From Nymphaea colorata (lineage: Eukaryota > Streptophyta > Magnoliopsida > Nymphaeales > Nymphaeaceae): DNA of 64,000 nt. How positions within the stretch are numbered: position 1 is the first letter of the stretch; each line of letters opens with the position of its first letter. The stretch is from positions 18,285,002 through 18,349,001 of the forward strand of contig NC_045148.1 of assembly GCF_008831285.2 (NCBI RefSeq). Direction: 5' to 3'. This document shows, piece after piece, positions 10,605-21,919 of the stretch. Under the pieces are notes generated by a model. The model did not search any database. It had not been told where the DNA came from and saw only the letters and a program-made list of their open reading frames with translations. The position numbers were made by a program, and so were the translations under genes.

Positions 10605-13394
10605 TCATTTCTTCGTCTTGGGAAACCATGGCCGCGCCGGAGTTGCTGGTGCTGTTGTTGATGATGCCGCCATAGGTGTGTAGATCGTAGCCACTGCAGC
10701 TTCTGGTGTTTGGACACAAGATGCTGCTGCTGCTGCTGCTGCTGCTGCGAGCTCCGGTACAGACCAAATCCCGCCCACCACAACAATCTGTGTTGGCTGA
10801 GAGTTGCTGATCGGAGAAGATGGGCTCGCCACCCGTCTCGTGTGCAAACGGTATTTCTGTTAATGGAACAGTAGTCAATACAGTTTTAAATCTTCAGAGA
10901 AAGAATTCTCGCTTTCTCCCTCTATAAGGTTGCTTAGCCATGGCAGTCTTTTACATACTCCCCAACAACTGTTCTCTTTAATGTGGTTACTCACTGCCCA
11001 TCTGATTATTGAAACCAAGCTCACGATATTGCTAACACCACTGTGATTCTGTAATTTAGATGGCAGTTTCAGATTCAGTGTATGGATTTTTCATGTCTAC
11101 TAGAGCAGATACTCCCCAATTATGGTTTATTTCAAACCCGACCCGTCGGCATTCCTGGCCTAATTAATGTCGCTTTGTCAATTGGCTGGAAAGCCGTTGT
11201 TTGTCCCTGAAGTGTCATCAATCCGAGCTACACGTTGAATGAATCAAACTAAAAAAAAAAAGGTTGACAATCTCAGATCCAAGGACCTCCTTGACCAACC
11301 ACTACAACCAGGCACATGTATTAATAACATTATCCTGCAGAGTCTCCCAATAGTTTTATATGTTAAAAAATTCCATGGTTTCAACCATCCCCTATTTAAG
11401 AAGACTTTTCGTTTCCTGATTGGATGGATTAATTCATAGACGAGATCACATGTCTCGGACGGTTCACCACATCAAATTTCTTATTGTTTAATATCAAACT
11501 GACCACCATGAACCCCAAAAAATTCATGGAAATCTCGCATGTGATTGTTTCTGTATTAATTCTAGAGAGAGAGAGAGAGAAGGTCTAGACCTGTAAATGG
11601 CTCTTGATTTCATCGTTGGTGAGACCATCGACCTTCATTAACTGCTTTATGTGCTTCGGCGTTGCTGCTGTCACAAAAACTCAGGTTTAAATTCACATCT
11701 AAAAGGAAGGCAAAGGAAGAAAACAAAGTGAAAGGGATCAGTTGGTGAAGGTAAGCAACCATGTGAGCCACCGAGTTGTTGAAGAGCATGAAGGAACCGG
11801 CGGTGTAACTCCGGTGACCAACTCCTCCTCGCCTTCTTCTGCAGTTGCCCTTCTTTGTCAACACTCTTCGTCACGGATCTCGCCGCATCGAAGGCTCCGC
11901 CATGATCAGCCATCGCAGCAGCAATACCAGATGGAGCTCCCTTTTCTTTGCAAGAAGAAACGGAAGCATCCCTCTTCTTGGTGGAAGAATTCGATCGTTT
12001 CTCAATCGAATCGACAACCTTCATAAATGAATTTAAACTATCAAACGTTTTGTTTCAGAATAATAGTATGTTCATTGTGGTACTGTAGGTGGAGAGAGGT
12101 TGAGATTTACAACTTTAGCATTCGTTGAATTTTCAATGCACAATTATCAGTACGCTTGAACTAATCACATTTGACAAAGGCGACAAGAACTATTTATGTG
12201 GTTCATATTGTTTGATGCGTCAGTTTCTGTTTATGTTCGTGTTCCAAAGGTGGCTTTATCTTGTCAAAAGTAAAAGCTACGGCTTTAGTGAGTGAGTTTC
12301 TAGAGATGAAGGACTATATATAAAAATAAGACCCCGAAAACTTGATGGAGGTTCTTCATTGCATGCGAAAAGGTTATATGTTTCACTGCTCATGTCAATT
12401 CTTGTGAAGGAAGAGAAACCAGAGGAAAAGTGAAAGTGACTTTTAAATTCTTATCTAGAAGAATAAACGTTTTTCCAACCCAGGATAAAATTAAAAGAAA
12501 GGCCAACTAAGTTGAAAGATGATTTGCCCACTATGGAGGCGCCATGGTTTCCTCGACAACGACACAATTGCAGAGTTGAAGAGATGATGATTGCAAGAAA
12601 AGGAAGAATATTAAGGGACCATTTCTTTTTCTTTTTTCTTCTCTCGGACCATATCAGATCTTAAAGAGCTCAAGTTTTGTCAGTTGAGGATGCCTATGAA
12701 AGATGCTGCTTGCAAATTCCACATTATTTCCAGTGAAGAGCTCTTCATTCTGGTTTTGGAGCAACGGATGCCTATGTTTCTTTGAAATCCTTTATGTCAT
12801 GGTAAGTTTCTAATAAAAGCTAGACTAAAAATACAAAATAATAAAAGGAAATACCTCATCTGGTGAAGCTTCAGCCTTTTGCAGACTCCACAGTTGAACA
12901 GATCTTAACCAGTCAGCCTTCTTGTCCTTGTGATGAGACCCATCTGGTTTATCAGCTTCCTTGTCGTCTTGCTCCTGTGGGGAGTCTGAACCTCTCCTGA
13001 TGGGGATGAACTCTTCCAGAAAAGGCCCTCCTTCAGAAGATGTTTCTACAGATTCAGATCCGCTGCCCGTCCTCTCTGTTGCCATTCGTCGTCTGCATGT
13101 ATCAATGGCTACCCAACAAAGGGGAAGCAAAGATTAGAAAGCTGGACAATTTTGGAAGACAAAAGAGCCCAACATGCTCTGCTCTGCATGTACATGAACG
13201 AGCAAAGACTTTTGCTAAATCAGAATGTAGAGAAGAGTTGAAATCCCACAAAATTAAAGGCAAAATGAGATCAAAGTGAGCGAACCATCGGTGACAAGTT
13301 GCAGAGAGAGAGGGAGCTCCTTCTGGAAGAGCATGATTTTTTTGAGTTCTTCTTCTAACGCTTGCATGTACTCTTGAGATCCACAGACCTCCAT
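10605..13394 (-). CDS. HHO: HHO/NIGT1-type GARP (MYB-related) transcription repressor, copy B
   Basis: Five exons (minus strand, 5' to 3'): 13394-13286, 13108-12855, 12018-11760, 11667-11591 and 10856-10605, giving 316 residues. Exons 1, 2 and 4 have exactly the same lengths as in copy A (109, 254 and 77 bp) and all phases match. The order is the same: coiled-coil region ([29 protein letters not shown]), [21 protein letters not shown] domain ([34 protein letters not shown]) and KYRLHTRR. It differs from A in a nine-residue Ala run encoded by a (CTG)n tract and in ending at PKTKK, about 40 residues sooner. By family it should be a nuclear DNA-binding repressor of nutrient-response genes. A MITE-like element lies about 170 bp upstream. 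No frameshift or stop breaks the frame, so it is probably functional. Confidence 0.92.
10719..10749 (-). repeat. (CTG)n coding repeat, poly-alanine in HHO copy B
   Basis: A run of TGC/CTG triplets in exon 5 is read as GCA/GCT alanine codons on the minus strand. Copy A has no such run at the matching position ([12 protein letters not shown] against WSVPEL, then an Ala run, then SCVQ). Confidence 0.9.
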
Positions 13395-13560
13395 TTCCTG
13401 TCAAATGATTCACAAAGAAGTACTGTTGCTTAAACAGAAAGTAAACGCAGAGAAGAAAGAGATAACAGAGGGAGGTTCGTTGATTTTATAAGGATCAAGG
13501 GAAAGAAAGGGAGGTTGAATAAGAAGGAAGAAGGATGTTGATGATAGCCAATGAGAGGTC

Positions 13561-13708
13561 GAAGGGCCGTTTGGGAACAGTTAAAGTCTGTCTAATGCAC
13601 CTAACTTAAAAATGGATGGGATTCATTCAACACTTTAAAAAGTATCTGCCCTACTTCTTGAAGTAAATGCATGAGGTAGATGCTGATATGTTCCTAAACA
13701 GTCCCTAA
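13561..13708. mobile_element. MITE-like element upstream of HHO copy B
   Basis: The element spans 13564-13705 (142 bp). The left end GGGCCGTTTGGGAACAG and the inverted right end GGGACTGTTTAGGAACAT are terminal inverted repeats with a few mismatches. Flanking trinucleotides are GAA and TAA, compatible with a decayed 3-bp Tourist/Harbinger-type duplication. It lies about 170 bp before the start codon, within the promoter or 5'-UTR. Confidence 0.55.
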
Positions 13709-14182
13709 GGACGTGACAGGATATTAGTAATGGTAAGAGAATCCACTCACACGAAGAAAGAAAGAAAGAGACTCGAGAAGGAAAAGGGAGAGAGAAATGT
13801 GGGAATAATCAACGCCTTTTCTCTTTCTTCTGTGTGTTTTTTCTTCTTTCTTTATATGCTTGTAGAGGGAAAAAGAATGAAAGATTGAGACAGAGATATA
13901 GACTTCGAAGTCGGTTCGTCACGTACAGAAGAAATCGTGGAGGACGATGATGGATTTGTAGTGGACGCTATTACCTACCTCATCTAGGTCAGCGATGACA
14001 TCATACAACAATGGAGTGTTTTCGACTTTCGAGCGGAGTACCTGCTCTACTCAGGCTCAGATCGAGGCTCTAAAATTGGACGCTGTTCTGACCTCTGAAG
14101 TTATTGGATTGGGCTGGTTCGTCTCAGCTCGGAATTTATTATAATTTATTTAAACATAAATATCATTATATTTATATATTAT

Positions 14183-14441
14183 GTTATATATATATATATA
14201 TATATATTATTGTAATCATGTTGACCCTTATTTTATATGTATATATGAAAAAGTAAATGGTAATTTTGGTTTTTCAAATTCACTCTAACAAGGGTCGTTC
14301 ATGCAAAATAAATTAATGGTTGACAAAAAACAAAAAGAAAAATGTGTGATTTACAGTTAGATGATGAAAAAAAACATTTTATAAATGTTGCATGTAACTG
14401 TCACCTTTCAATTTTCTTATATATATATATATATATATATA
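14183..14441. repeat. Two short (TA)n tracts
   Basis: AT-rich sequence with (TA)n runs at about 14186-14207 and 14419-14441. Nothing coding is seen between 13709 and 14980. A diverged tandem pair with a 64-bp period occupies about 14658-14785. Confidence 0.7.
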
Positions 14442-14980
14442 AGGTCATCATTGATTAGCAAGCTCATATCATTAGACAAAGAAAAGAAAAAGGATTTTAA
14501 GATTGACATGTGATGACAAACGTTATTAAAGCTATGGGAAAGGATCAAAGCAAAATTGTGAAAGGAACGAAGAGATGAACTTTAGAAGCCAATTAAAAGA
14601 GAAGAGATCTGAATGACATCTCACTCTCTACTTGTTCTCTTCCAGAAGACTCGGTGGAGGAATTTTAGTTCTTAGGGATAAGGTGACTCTTTTAGAGCTC
14701 AAAGGAAGGGAAGACTCGTGAAGGTATTTTAGTTCTTTGGGATAAAGTGACTCTTTTAAAGCTTAAAGAAAGGGCATGCAGTGGCAGGACACACTAAAGA
14801 TGAGGGCGGTTACTTGCCCATGCAGCTGTTCCCCGGCCAGCAAATGAAAGTTAAAGTGGTTGTAGTAGAATTTTTCCGTGGAAAAATGGTGGCATATGAC
14901 CAAGAATTTTACCACCTGATGTTTGTCCGGCTGTGATCGATTCTAGGATGACCACGCCCGAGCCATTGTGTGAGCAAAAT

Positions 14981-15118
<138 letters not shown>

Positions 15119-15289
15119 AGTCAAGGACAACTTTTTGGAGTCAGCTACAAGCATGTTATCTCCTCTTTATCCAGTTACGGAGAGTGCCGTAATCATGCAC
15201 GGTCAAACAAAGAAGTGACATGCATAACTTAAGTGACAGAGCCCCTAGGTTTGCTTTTGTTTTGATCAAAGACTTGAAAATTAAGGAGT

Positions 15290-15665
15290 CGTCGAGGAAT
15301 ATGCGGATGTATTGCTACAAGAATCCATGGTTATGCTTTCTGGAAAAGAAAAAAAAGAGGAAAAAAACCCAAAAGTTCAGAATATGAATGGCAGAATTAG
15401 TTCTTCCCAAGATGGTCAACATGACCAACACCTGCACGCCATCTAGTTGGTAGACCATTTCAAAGAAACAAGAGGTTATTTGTCCTGATGATGATCACAT
15501 TACAAGGTGTACGCTCTTTCCAAGCAATTGATGCCTTGTAGAATCTGATTATGTGGTGGAATTCAGAGAGTAATTAATTAATAAGTGCCTAGAATGGTGT
15601 GTTCAGATAAGTTTTAAGTAATCAAAGCAAAAAGGCGCTGCTTTGGTCCAAACCTATTAGGTGCC
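15290..15665. other. Non-coding block similar to 7430-7790
   Basis: Short motifs including GGAATATGC, CTACAAGAATCC, CACATTACAA, AGAATGGTGTGTTC and GCTTTGGTCCAAA occur in the same order as at 7430-7790. Each block lies upstream of one HHO copy, which suggests that both descend from the same duplicated segment. Confidence 0.5.
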
Positions 15666-15669
15666 ACTT

Positions 15670-17067
15670 GAATGGATTTTTTTCACTCCCATGGATATAT
15701 AATCTTATCAAGGACTATCTTGGCAGTGGATGTTTAAGATATGAAGAGCGCCTTCATTAATGGATGTAAGTTTATGATTAAGTAATATGAATGTAGACTG
15801 ATTCACAAGGTGTCATATGTAAACTCGTTCTTAATAACTGTACAGATTGCCATTTATCTTTCCCAAAAAAAAAAAAAAAGCTCATGATATCTAGGTGATT
15901 ACGATCAGGCAAGAATTCAGAGCCCTCATATTTGCCCACTTGCATAACAGTTATGGAGCAATACAATGTAATAGACTAACAAATCGTTAGACTAGAAAAT
16001 TGTGATATTTTCAATATATTGGCTATGTAATTCAATAATACCGATTTAAGTATCTAAATTCCCACATGCTCTCACAAAAGGAAAGGGGAGGATACGTGAA
16101 GAAGCCCAAACCCCTCCATTTTTGTGGTGTATTGCATATCGTTACGAGTGTTGCATATCTGTCCTTTGCAGTACAAAGGAAACAAAAATCGAACTGACAA
16201 CCAAACTTTCACCGACTCACCAACCAGACCAACTACATATGTTCCTTGAGACACAAAGAAAAGGAAGTCCTAAAATTACTATGTGCCAAATGGAACAATC
16301 TAATACAAGATCAAGATCATTCTAGAATGGTTTGGCACTCCGGTTGGCGGCTGGGTAGTTATTAAATTAGGTCTAACTTCTAAATGAATTCAATAACTTG
16401 GGCATATAACTAAAACTTATATTTAATCAAGCTGATATTTCAGCGAATCCATGAATAACCATTTGAAACGAATTATTGGAGTTAAGTGAATCAGCATATA
16501 CTTTCAAATTTGTTTCCATTAAGAATGGGTTGGTTGGGTACTGATACGACCGATTTGATTGGATTCGGTGATGTCTCATCTGAGAAGATTACAAGTATCC
16601 AAATATATTTGTAAAGCTTGCACGTAGGAAACCAAACTATACCTTTTGGACCCAGCCATGTGCTGCATGCCCTTGTTGAAAAGCCAAGTTTCTAGCACTT
16701 GAACAACACAAATGTACGTAAGAAACACACCCTAGTTTATGTTCTTGAGAGCTTTTACAATGCGTCAGTTACCGTTTTATCTTTGACATAATAAGGAGTC
16801 CAGCCAGGAATTTTTTGAATTAAAGTTTCAAAATTTTGATAGGGACCAAAATATTATTTTTCAAAATTTTTATGTAGTACTACAATTCTCTTCCCGCTGA
16901 ACCCCCTTTCTCCTTGGTTCACAGAGACAAAATATAAGACTGGTGCCAACAGTTCATCACAGAAGAAAGGACTCACCGAGCTAGGATCACTAACTAATAC
17001 TAAGATAATAAAAAAGAACTGTCTTTTCTGTATACTTTCCGTGACCCAATTGCAAGACCGAAGCTCT
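15670..17067. other. Intergenic, no gene seen
   Basis: AT-rich spacer. A fragment of the dispersed AT-rich repeat (AAAGTTTCAAAATTTTGATA) sits at about 16790-16890. No conserved coding frame was found. Confidence 0.4.
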
Positions 17068-17852
17068 ACCAACTGTCGGGCTGGGCATCGGGCTGGGCCG
17101 GCCGGGCCCGGCCCAATAAGAACGTCAAAATCAAAGCCCGGAAACCGTATTGGGACAGCCCAAGGCCCGGCCCGTTTATAAATGGGCCGGGCCGGGCCTG
17201 TTTCTCATTTCTTCTTTCTTCTCCTCCTTCTCGCAAGAGAACTCGATCGAGTGGTTGTGGTGGACAGTCCATTGGAATGTAAAATCTGGTGATGAAATGA
17301 AAAAATGATCGACTGGTTGCAATGATAACGAGAAGCGAGAGAGAGTGTGATGAAGAGGCGGTAGCGAGGGAGACGAGCGCTATGGAAGAAGCCCTAACGG
17401 GCAGAAAAAAAAATCGTCGAAAAAAAGTCGGACCTTTACGGTGATGGCGACGGCGACGGGTAGGACCGAAGGCTGATGGGGAGGACCGGAGGAGGCAGCC
17501 GAGGGCCGACGAGGAGGATGGGAGGAGGCAGTCTTGACGACGGAGATGAAACTTTTAACAACAAAAAGTCCAAAAGCCTAAGTTACCTAAGTTCATTTTT
17601 GTAAAAAAAAAAATACTGTAATAATAATATCGAGCTTCTCGGGCCGCCGACGATCACAGCGGCAAGCCCGAGCCCGGCCTGTTATGTATCGGGCCGAGCC
17701 AAGCCCGATAAAAAAAGCCCGAAACTCAATTTTTCAAAGCCCGGTCCCAGGCCCGTGGCGGGCCGGGTACCGGGTACCCGGTGGTGACCCGTGGCGGGCC
17801 GGGTACCGGGTACCCGGCGGTGGCCCGGCCCGGTGCCCAGGCTTACTAACTG
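17068..17852. mobile_element. Long hAT-like element with GC-rich terminal repeats
   Basis: The element spans about 17076-17844 (769 bp). The left edge GGGCTGGGCATCGGGC and the inverted right edge AAGCCTGGGCACCGGGC match the terminal repeats of the MITEs at 8098 and 61666. Near-duplicated flanks ACCAACTG (17068-17075) and ACTAACTG (17845-17852) fit an 8-bp target duplication with one change. The interior holds a GGAGGA/GACGG-rich stretch and, near the right end, a tandem pair built on GGCGGGCCGGGTACCGGGTA. It has no transposase. Confidence 0.6.
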
Positions 17853-18427
17853 AGCTATATCCCCCGAGCCAAGTGGAGCTTTACTTAAGAGGGGAGCAGT
17901 GTTCCTGCCGGTCTCTAGGTGCAATATTACAGTCAGAATAAAGTATCACTGACGCTAGAACGATTCGTCACTCAAAACGAAATGGCGGTTCGAGCTGTGA
18001 CGCCATGAACTTAGCGTCAAAGTCGTTTATCTCTGGCGCTTTTTGAACCCATTGCTGAATCGTAGTGCCAATTTTCATATGAAGAGGGGCTAGTTTCTAG
18101 CATGCTATTATATATATGTTCTCAACTATCAGAACAATCAGACCTATATTAATGGCGTCCAATGTGACAGCGTAAAATATCCATGGTATGGGGAGAGCAA
18201 TTGTATGGAGTCCTAAATTGGGTGGAGAAAGATACTAGCATGTACTTTGAGATACTTGCATGTATGAACCACTTAAGGGTGTTTGATACGTAATTCCAGA
18301 GGATGTGGAAAAAACGGCTGCGAGGGTTTTCAGACGGGATCTCGCATGACAAAATGCAAATGATTTTTTGGCAATCCACAATGTTCGTGCAGAATGGATC
18401 GGACAAAGTGTTCTTTCAAACCCTTTT

Positions 18428-18461
<34 letters not shown>

Positions 18462-19690
18462 TTCTTTTCTTTTGAATTTTGGAAAAATCACCTTCAGTTT
18501 TAGCTTATTTCGAAGATCAAGTGGATCTATGGTATCAGACTTGTCACCATTTGCAGCTCAGATGAGTAACACACTTGAGCATGATAGTGACCATAAGATT
18601 CGAACCTCAGACCCTTGAGCGAGAGCCACCTCGCCGATGCTTTGAACCCTTCCTTTATTACCATCTCACCAAACTCATTTCCGGTTACTATGAAAACAGA
18701 TCCCAATCCAAGCTGTTCTCAACAAAATCTGGTAAACTTTGATGCCTTTATCAGACCCAGAACATTGAGTTCGATCTTCTTCTGGTCATCATCATCTTTC
18801 TTTCTTTGCATTTTTTTTTTCTTGTGATGGACCCTTCAAATGCTGAATCCCTTAGCACAATCTGTTAGGGTTCCTCCAGTGTACCCAGCCAAGCAGGGCT
18901 AAGAAAGTTAGAGATTCTCTTATTGACCTTTTTCACCGAATTTCAAGCATGTCATCGGCTTCCCCACCATGTGCTTGACTGTCTTGGTAGGGTAAAGATG
19001 ATTTCTTCGTAAAGAAAAGGTTATCCAGTCCCTCATCTCTCTCTCTCTCTAGGCATCAACCATGGCAACGACGGCACCTTTTTAACTTAATACCATACTC
19101 CACCACTTAAAGGTATAAAGACATATTGTAGTATACAACTTTTTAGCACTAAAAACAGTTTTAAAGAGAGAAAGAGAGAGCCAGTAAAATGAGAATTTAA
19201 TGAATAAGAAGTCCTCCAAATAATAACAACCGCAAAACATAAGTAAAAGACAAAATATACAATACAATGTACAGTAAAACAAAATAAGAGGGATGGAGAG
19301 AGAGTGGGGAGGTGGATGGGCACAATCACCCAATCACAGACAAAAGACGATGCCGTAGCCGAATGACAAAGTGAACATCCCCCTATACGAGAGAGAGAAA
19401 GAGAGAGATTAAATTACACATTGCAAACCCTTGAAAAATAATGTTTCAAACAGGAAAAACATTTTATTATGAAAAGAAGGAAAGTGTTCTACTTTTTTGA
19501 GGAACTATTCGTAATCACAGGATGTGAGTGGATGGGGGATGTAAAAAGTTTACTTTTGTATGAAATAACCCAAATTTCCCAGGCATATGGACGTATTGTG
19601 GTGAAATACATAAAAAATATGAACAATACAAAATAAGCTAAAAAAAATATTTTATCATCTCAATACCACGAGAAAGAGAATGATGTTTGT
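17853..19690. other. Intergenic with a (CTTT)n tract and a SINE-like fragment
   Basis: No gene seen. A (CTTT)n tract lies at 18430-18473. At 18560-18680 the minus strand carries GGTGGCTCTCGCTCAAGGG, then GGTTCGAATC (B-box consensus, 18597-18606), resembling 10075-10195. CT/GA-rich patches occur at 19040-19055 and 19280-19410. Confidence 0.45.
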
Positions 19691-19691
19691 A

Positions 19692-20308
19692 CCAAACAGT
19701 TGAGTTCACCTAAAACTAATCACAGCCTCGGATCTTAGATATGAGACTATCAAATATAGCCTTGTAGGGCATTTTAAGTACAGATCAGAGAAGAGGTGAT
19801 TTCTGGTATTTGAAGTCTGAGCCTCTCCCTCTCAAATCCATGCTGCTAAAATGGGTTTCTTATTCCCCACTTAAAGTGAATAAGCATTATTCCTAGATAT
19901 CAAAATCTAAATCATACTCGATTCTTTGAAAACTGATGTATGCCGCTGATATGCATCAACAAGTATCGGGCAATATCATTGGTAAATGCTGAATTGAGGA
20001 TAAAGATTAATTCATTAGTTTTGATTTATCAATAATATGGGCCGTATCGGCCCACACCCAATTTGTTTCGCGATACTGACATTCTAAAAGTACAAAATAT
20101 ATATTTATATATAAGAAATTTGAAATCAGTGGTTACCGTTATGATCGGATAGTTTTTTTTTTATGTCACTAAAATCCATGCCAAACTGTACATTCTGTCG
20201 CTAGAACATGTCAAAGCAACCGGTCATCGTAATTATACTTTTTTCGAGTGACATAATTTTTTTTTTTTTAAAAAAAAAAAAACCACTCTGTCGCATACAT
20301 TCTAATCA
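19692..20308. repeat. Repeat shared with 42565-42765, here split by about 420 bp
   Basis: 19692-19760 (CCAAACAGTTGAGTTCACCT, then CTCGGATCTTA) and 20178-20300 (TGTACATTCTGTCGCT, GCAACCGGTCATCG, ACCACTCTGTCGCATA) match two parts that lie next to each other at 42565-42765. A T-run/A-run palindrome sits at about 20259-20282. Confidence 0.75.
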
Positions 20309-20529
20309 GAGCTGCAAATCAGTTCCTTTTACTGTTCTTATCTGGTCGAAATTTTTATTATCTTGTCGTCGATTTTCTTTATTCTTCTTAATCACAGCTA
20401 AGTTGTAAGAAATCAATATAAACAGATCCTTGCCTCATATGCATGCATTTGGAAATAACACCACCAAAGATCCTCACCATAAACAGTTACATGTAGGCAC
20501 ACTTCAGTCACTTATCCCGTCCTCAAGCG

Positions 20530-20665
20530 TAAAAATTTTTAGGGTATTACAAAGGCCCAGGTCGGCTTGGCCTGGCTCCATAAGAAGTAGGGTTAGGGCA
20601 GACTATGTAGAATAAAAAATATATTTTTAAACATAATTTTGTACATTACTATAATTAATTGTTAC

Positions 20666-20696
<31 letters not shown>

Positions 20697-20840
20697 ATGA
20701 GGTAGCGAATCTACTCAAAAGGCCATTGTGTTTAATTTTAAGGCATGGGGCCGAGTTGGCCATTGTGTTTAATTTTAAGGCATGGGCCCGAGTTGGGTCA
20801 GTCAGCTACCGGATACCTAACCTAGTGCCTACCCCTGCCA
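20530..20840. repeat. Degenerate GC-rich-edged element of the hAT MITE family, with a 37-bp tandem duplication
   Basis: GGCCCAGGTCGGCTTGGCC, an AT-rich core with an (AAT)n run at 20671-20697, then GGGCCCGAGTTGGG resemble the MITE family, but clear termini and target duplications were not found. The segment starting GGCCATTGTGTTTAATTTTA at 20721 is repeated at 20758. Confidence 0.4.
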
Positions 20841-21795
20841 CTCGTACTGCTGCTTCTAAATATATTTGGGGTTTGCATTGTTTCCTTCATTAATTTGAAA
20901 AAAGAACATTAATGCCTCTACATTTGTACAACTAGATATTCCTACTATATATTGAGCAATGATTGTTAACGAGATGCATTTCATTCAGGGGCAGAGAAGA
21001 AGGGAAACTTCTCCAGTTACTCCAATGTTATTATTGAAGGGCTCCGGAAGAGACTAAGTCGCATAGGCTAATACAACCCGATTGACAAGGAGATTCACAT
21101 TCATCCCTCATCGTAGGATCTCTAGTTGTAGCAGAAGAGATCATTAGCAGCAAGAATGTGATCTTCAACAGCATTTTTTGCCGCCAAAAGATCAAGTTTA
21201 CACAAATCTTGAAGTTTCATTCATCGATAAATATTCAGTGTCATGGATTACATCTAGGGAAACTGGCATTTTGCATTCCGCTGCAAATACAATGAGCTCC
21301 TATCCAGGGGTGGTGCTAGAGTTTTTTTTTTTTTTTTCTTAGGACCCAATAGAATTTTCAAATTTGTAAAGGAGCCGAGCGATCAGAAATTTTACATGAG
21401 CCAACTTACTTTTTTTTAAAAAATATACATATAAATCTTTTATCCCAAGTATTAGGGCAGGGGGTGGGCACGCCCCCCCTTCCTTCCTCATCATTTTTAT
21501 ATAACAATTTGGGTGCGTCCAACAATGAGCATCATATAATAAAGTATGGAAATACGTTATTAATTTAACTGCTGGTTACCGACCTTGAGCGATAACCTTT
21601 AGGTAGTGTATGATGGGTAGAAAATTTCCTGTACCACAAGAACATTTTTTAAATTTTCAAAATTTTTCCTTCTTAAGAAACACAGAAATTTTTTTTTAGA
21701 ACGTTGAAGCTGGAAATGGAAATATATTTTCGAAAAAAATTTTCAGTCAAAGAGGTGAAAAAATTTTTTCAGAAATTTTTTTTTGACCGTTAGGT
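20841..21795. other. Intergenic, possible gene or element remnants
   Basis: A short minus-strand open stretch at 21219-21124 (LQDLCKLDLLAAKN, then a stop) is the only coding-like signal and is unidentified. 21310-21480 resembles the dispersed AT-rich repeat. Confidence 0.3.
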
Positions 21796-21919
21796 AGGAG
21801 GAAGAAGGGACGTAGAGGAAGAAGGGGAGGAGGGAGGAGGAAGAAGGGAAGGAGGAAGAAAGGAGGGAGGAGAAAAAAGGACGAAGAAAGGAAGGGAGGA
21901 GGAAGGAGGAGGAAGAAGT
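21796..21919. repeat. Polypurine (GGAGGAAGAAGG)-type tract
   Basis: About 120 bp almost entirely of G and A on the plus strand, interrupted by a few pyrimidines near the left end and one C at about 21881. Such tracts can form triplex (H-DNA) structures. Confidence 0.85.

Noticed and set aside
21124-21219. Exon-like minus-strand end reading LQDLCKLDLLAAKN to a stop
   Set aside because: Only 31 codons, no supported upstream exon in the same frame and no family recognised.
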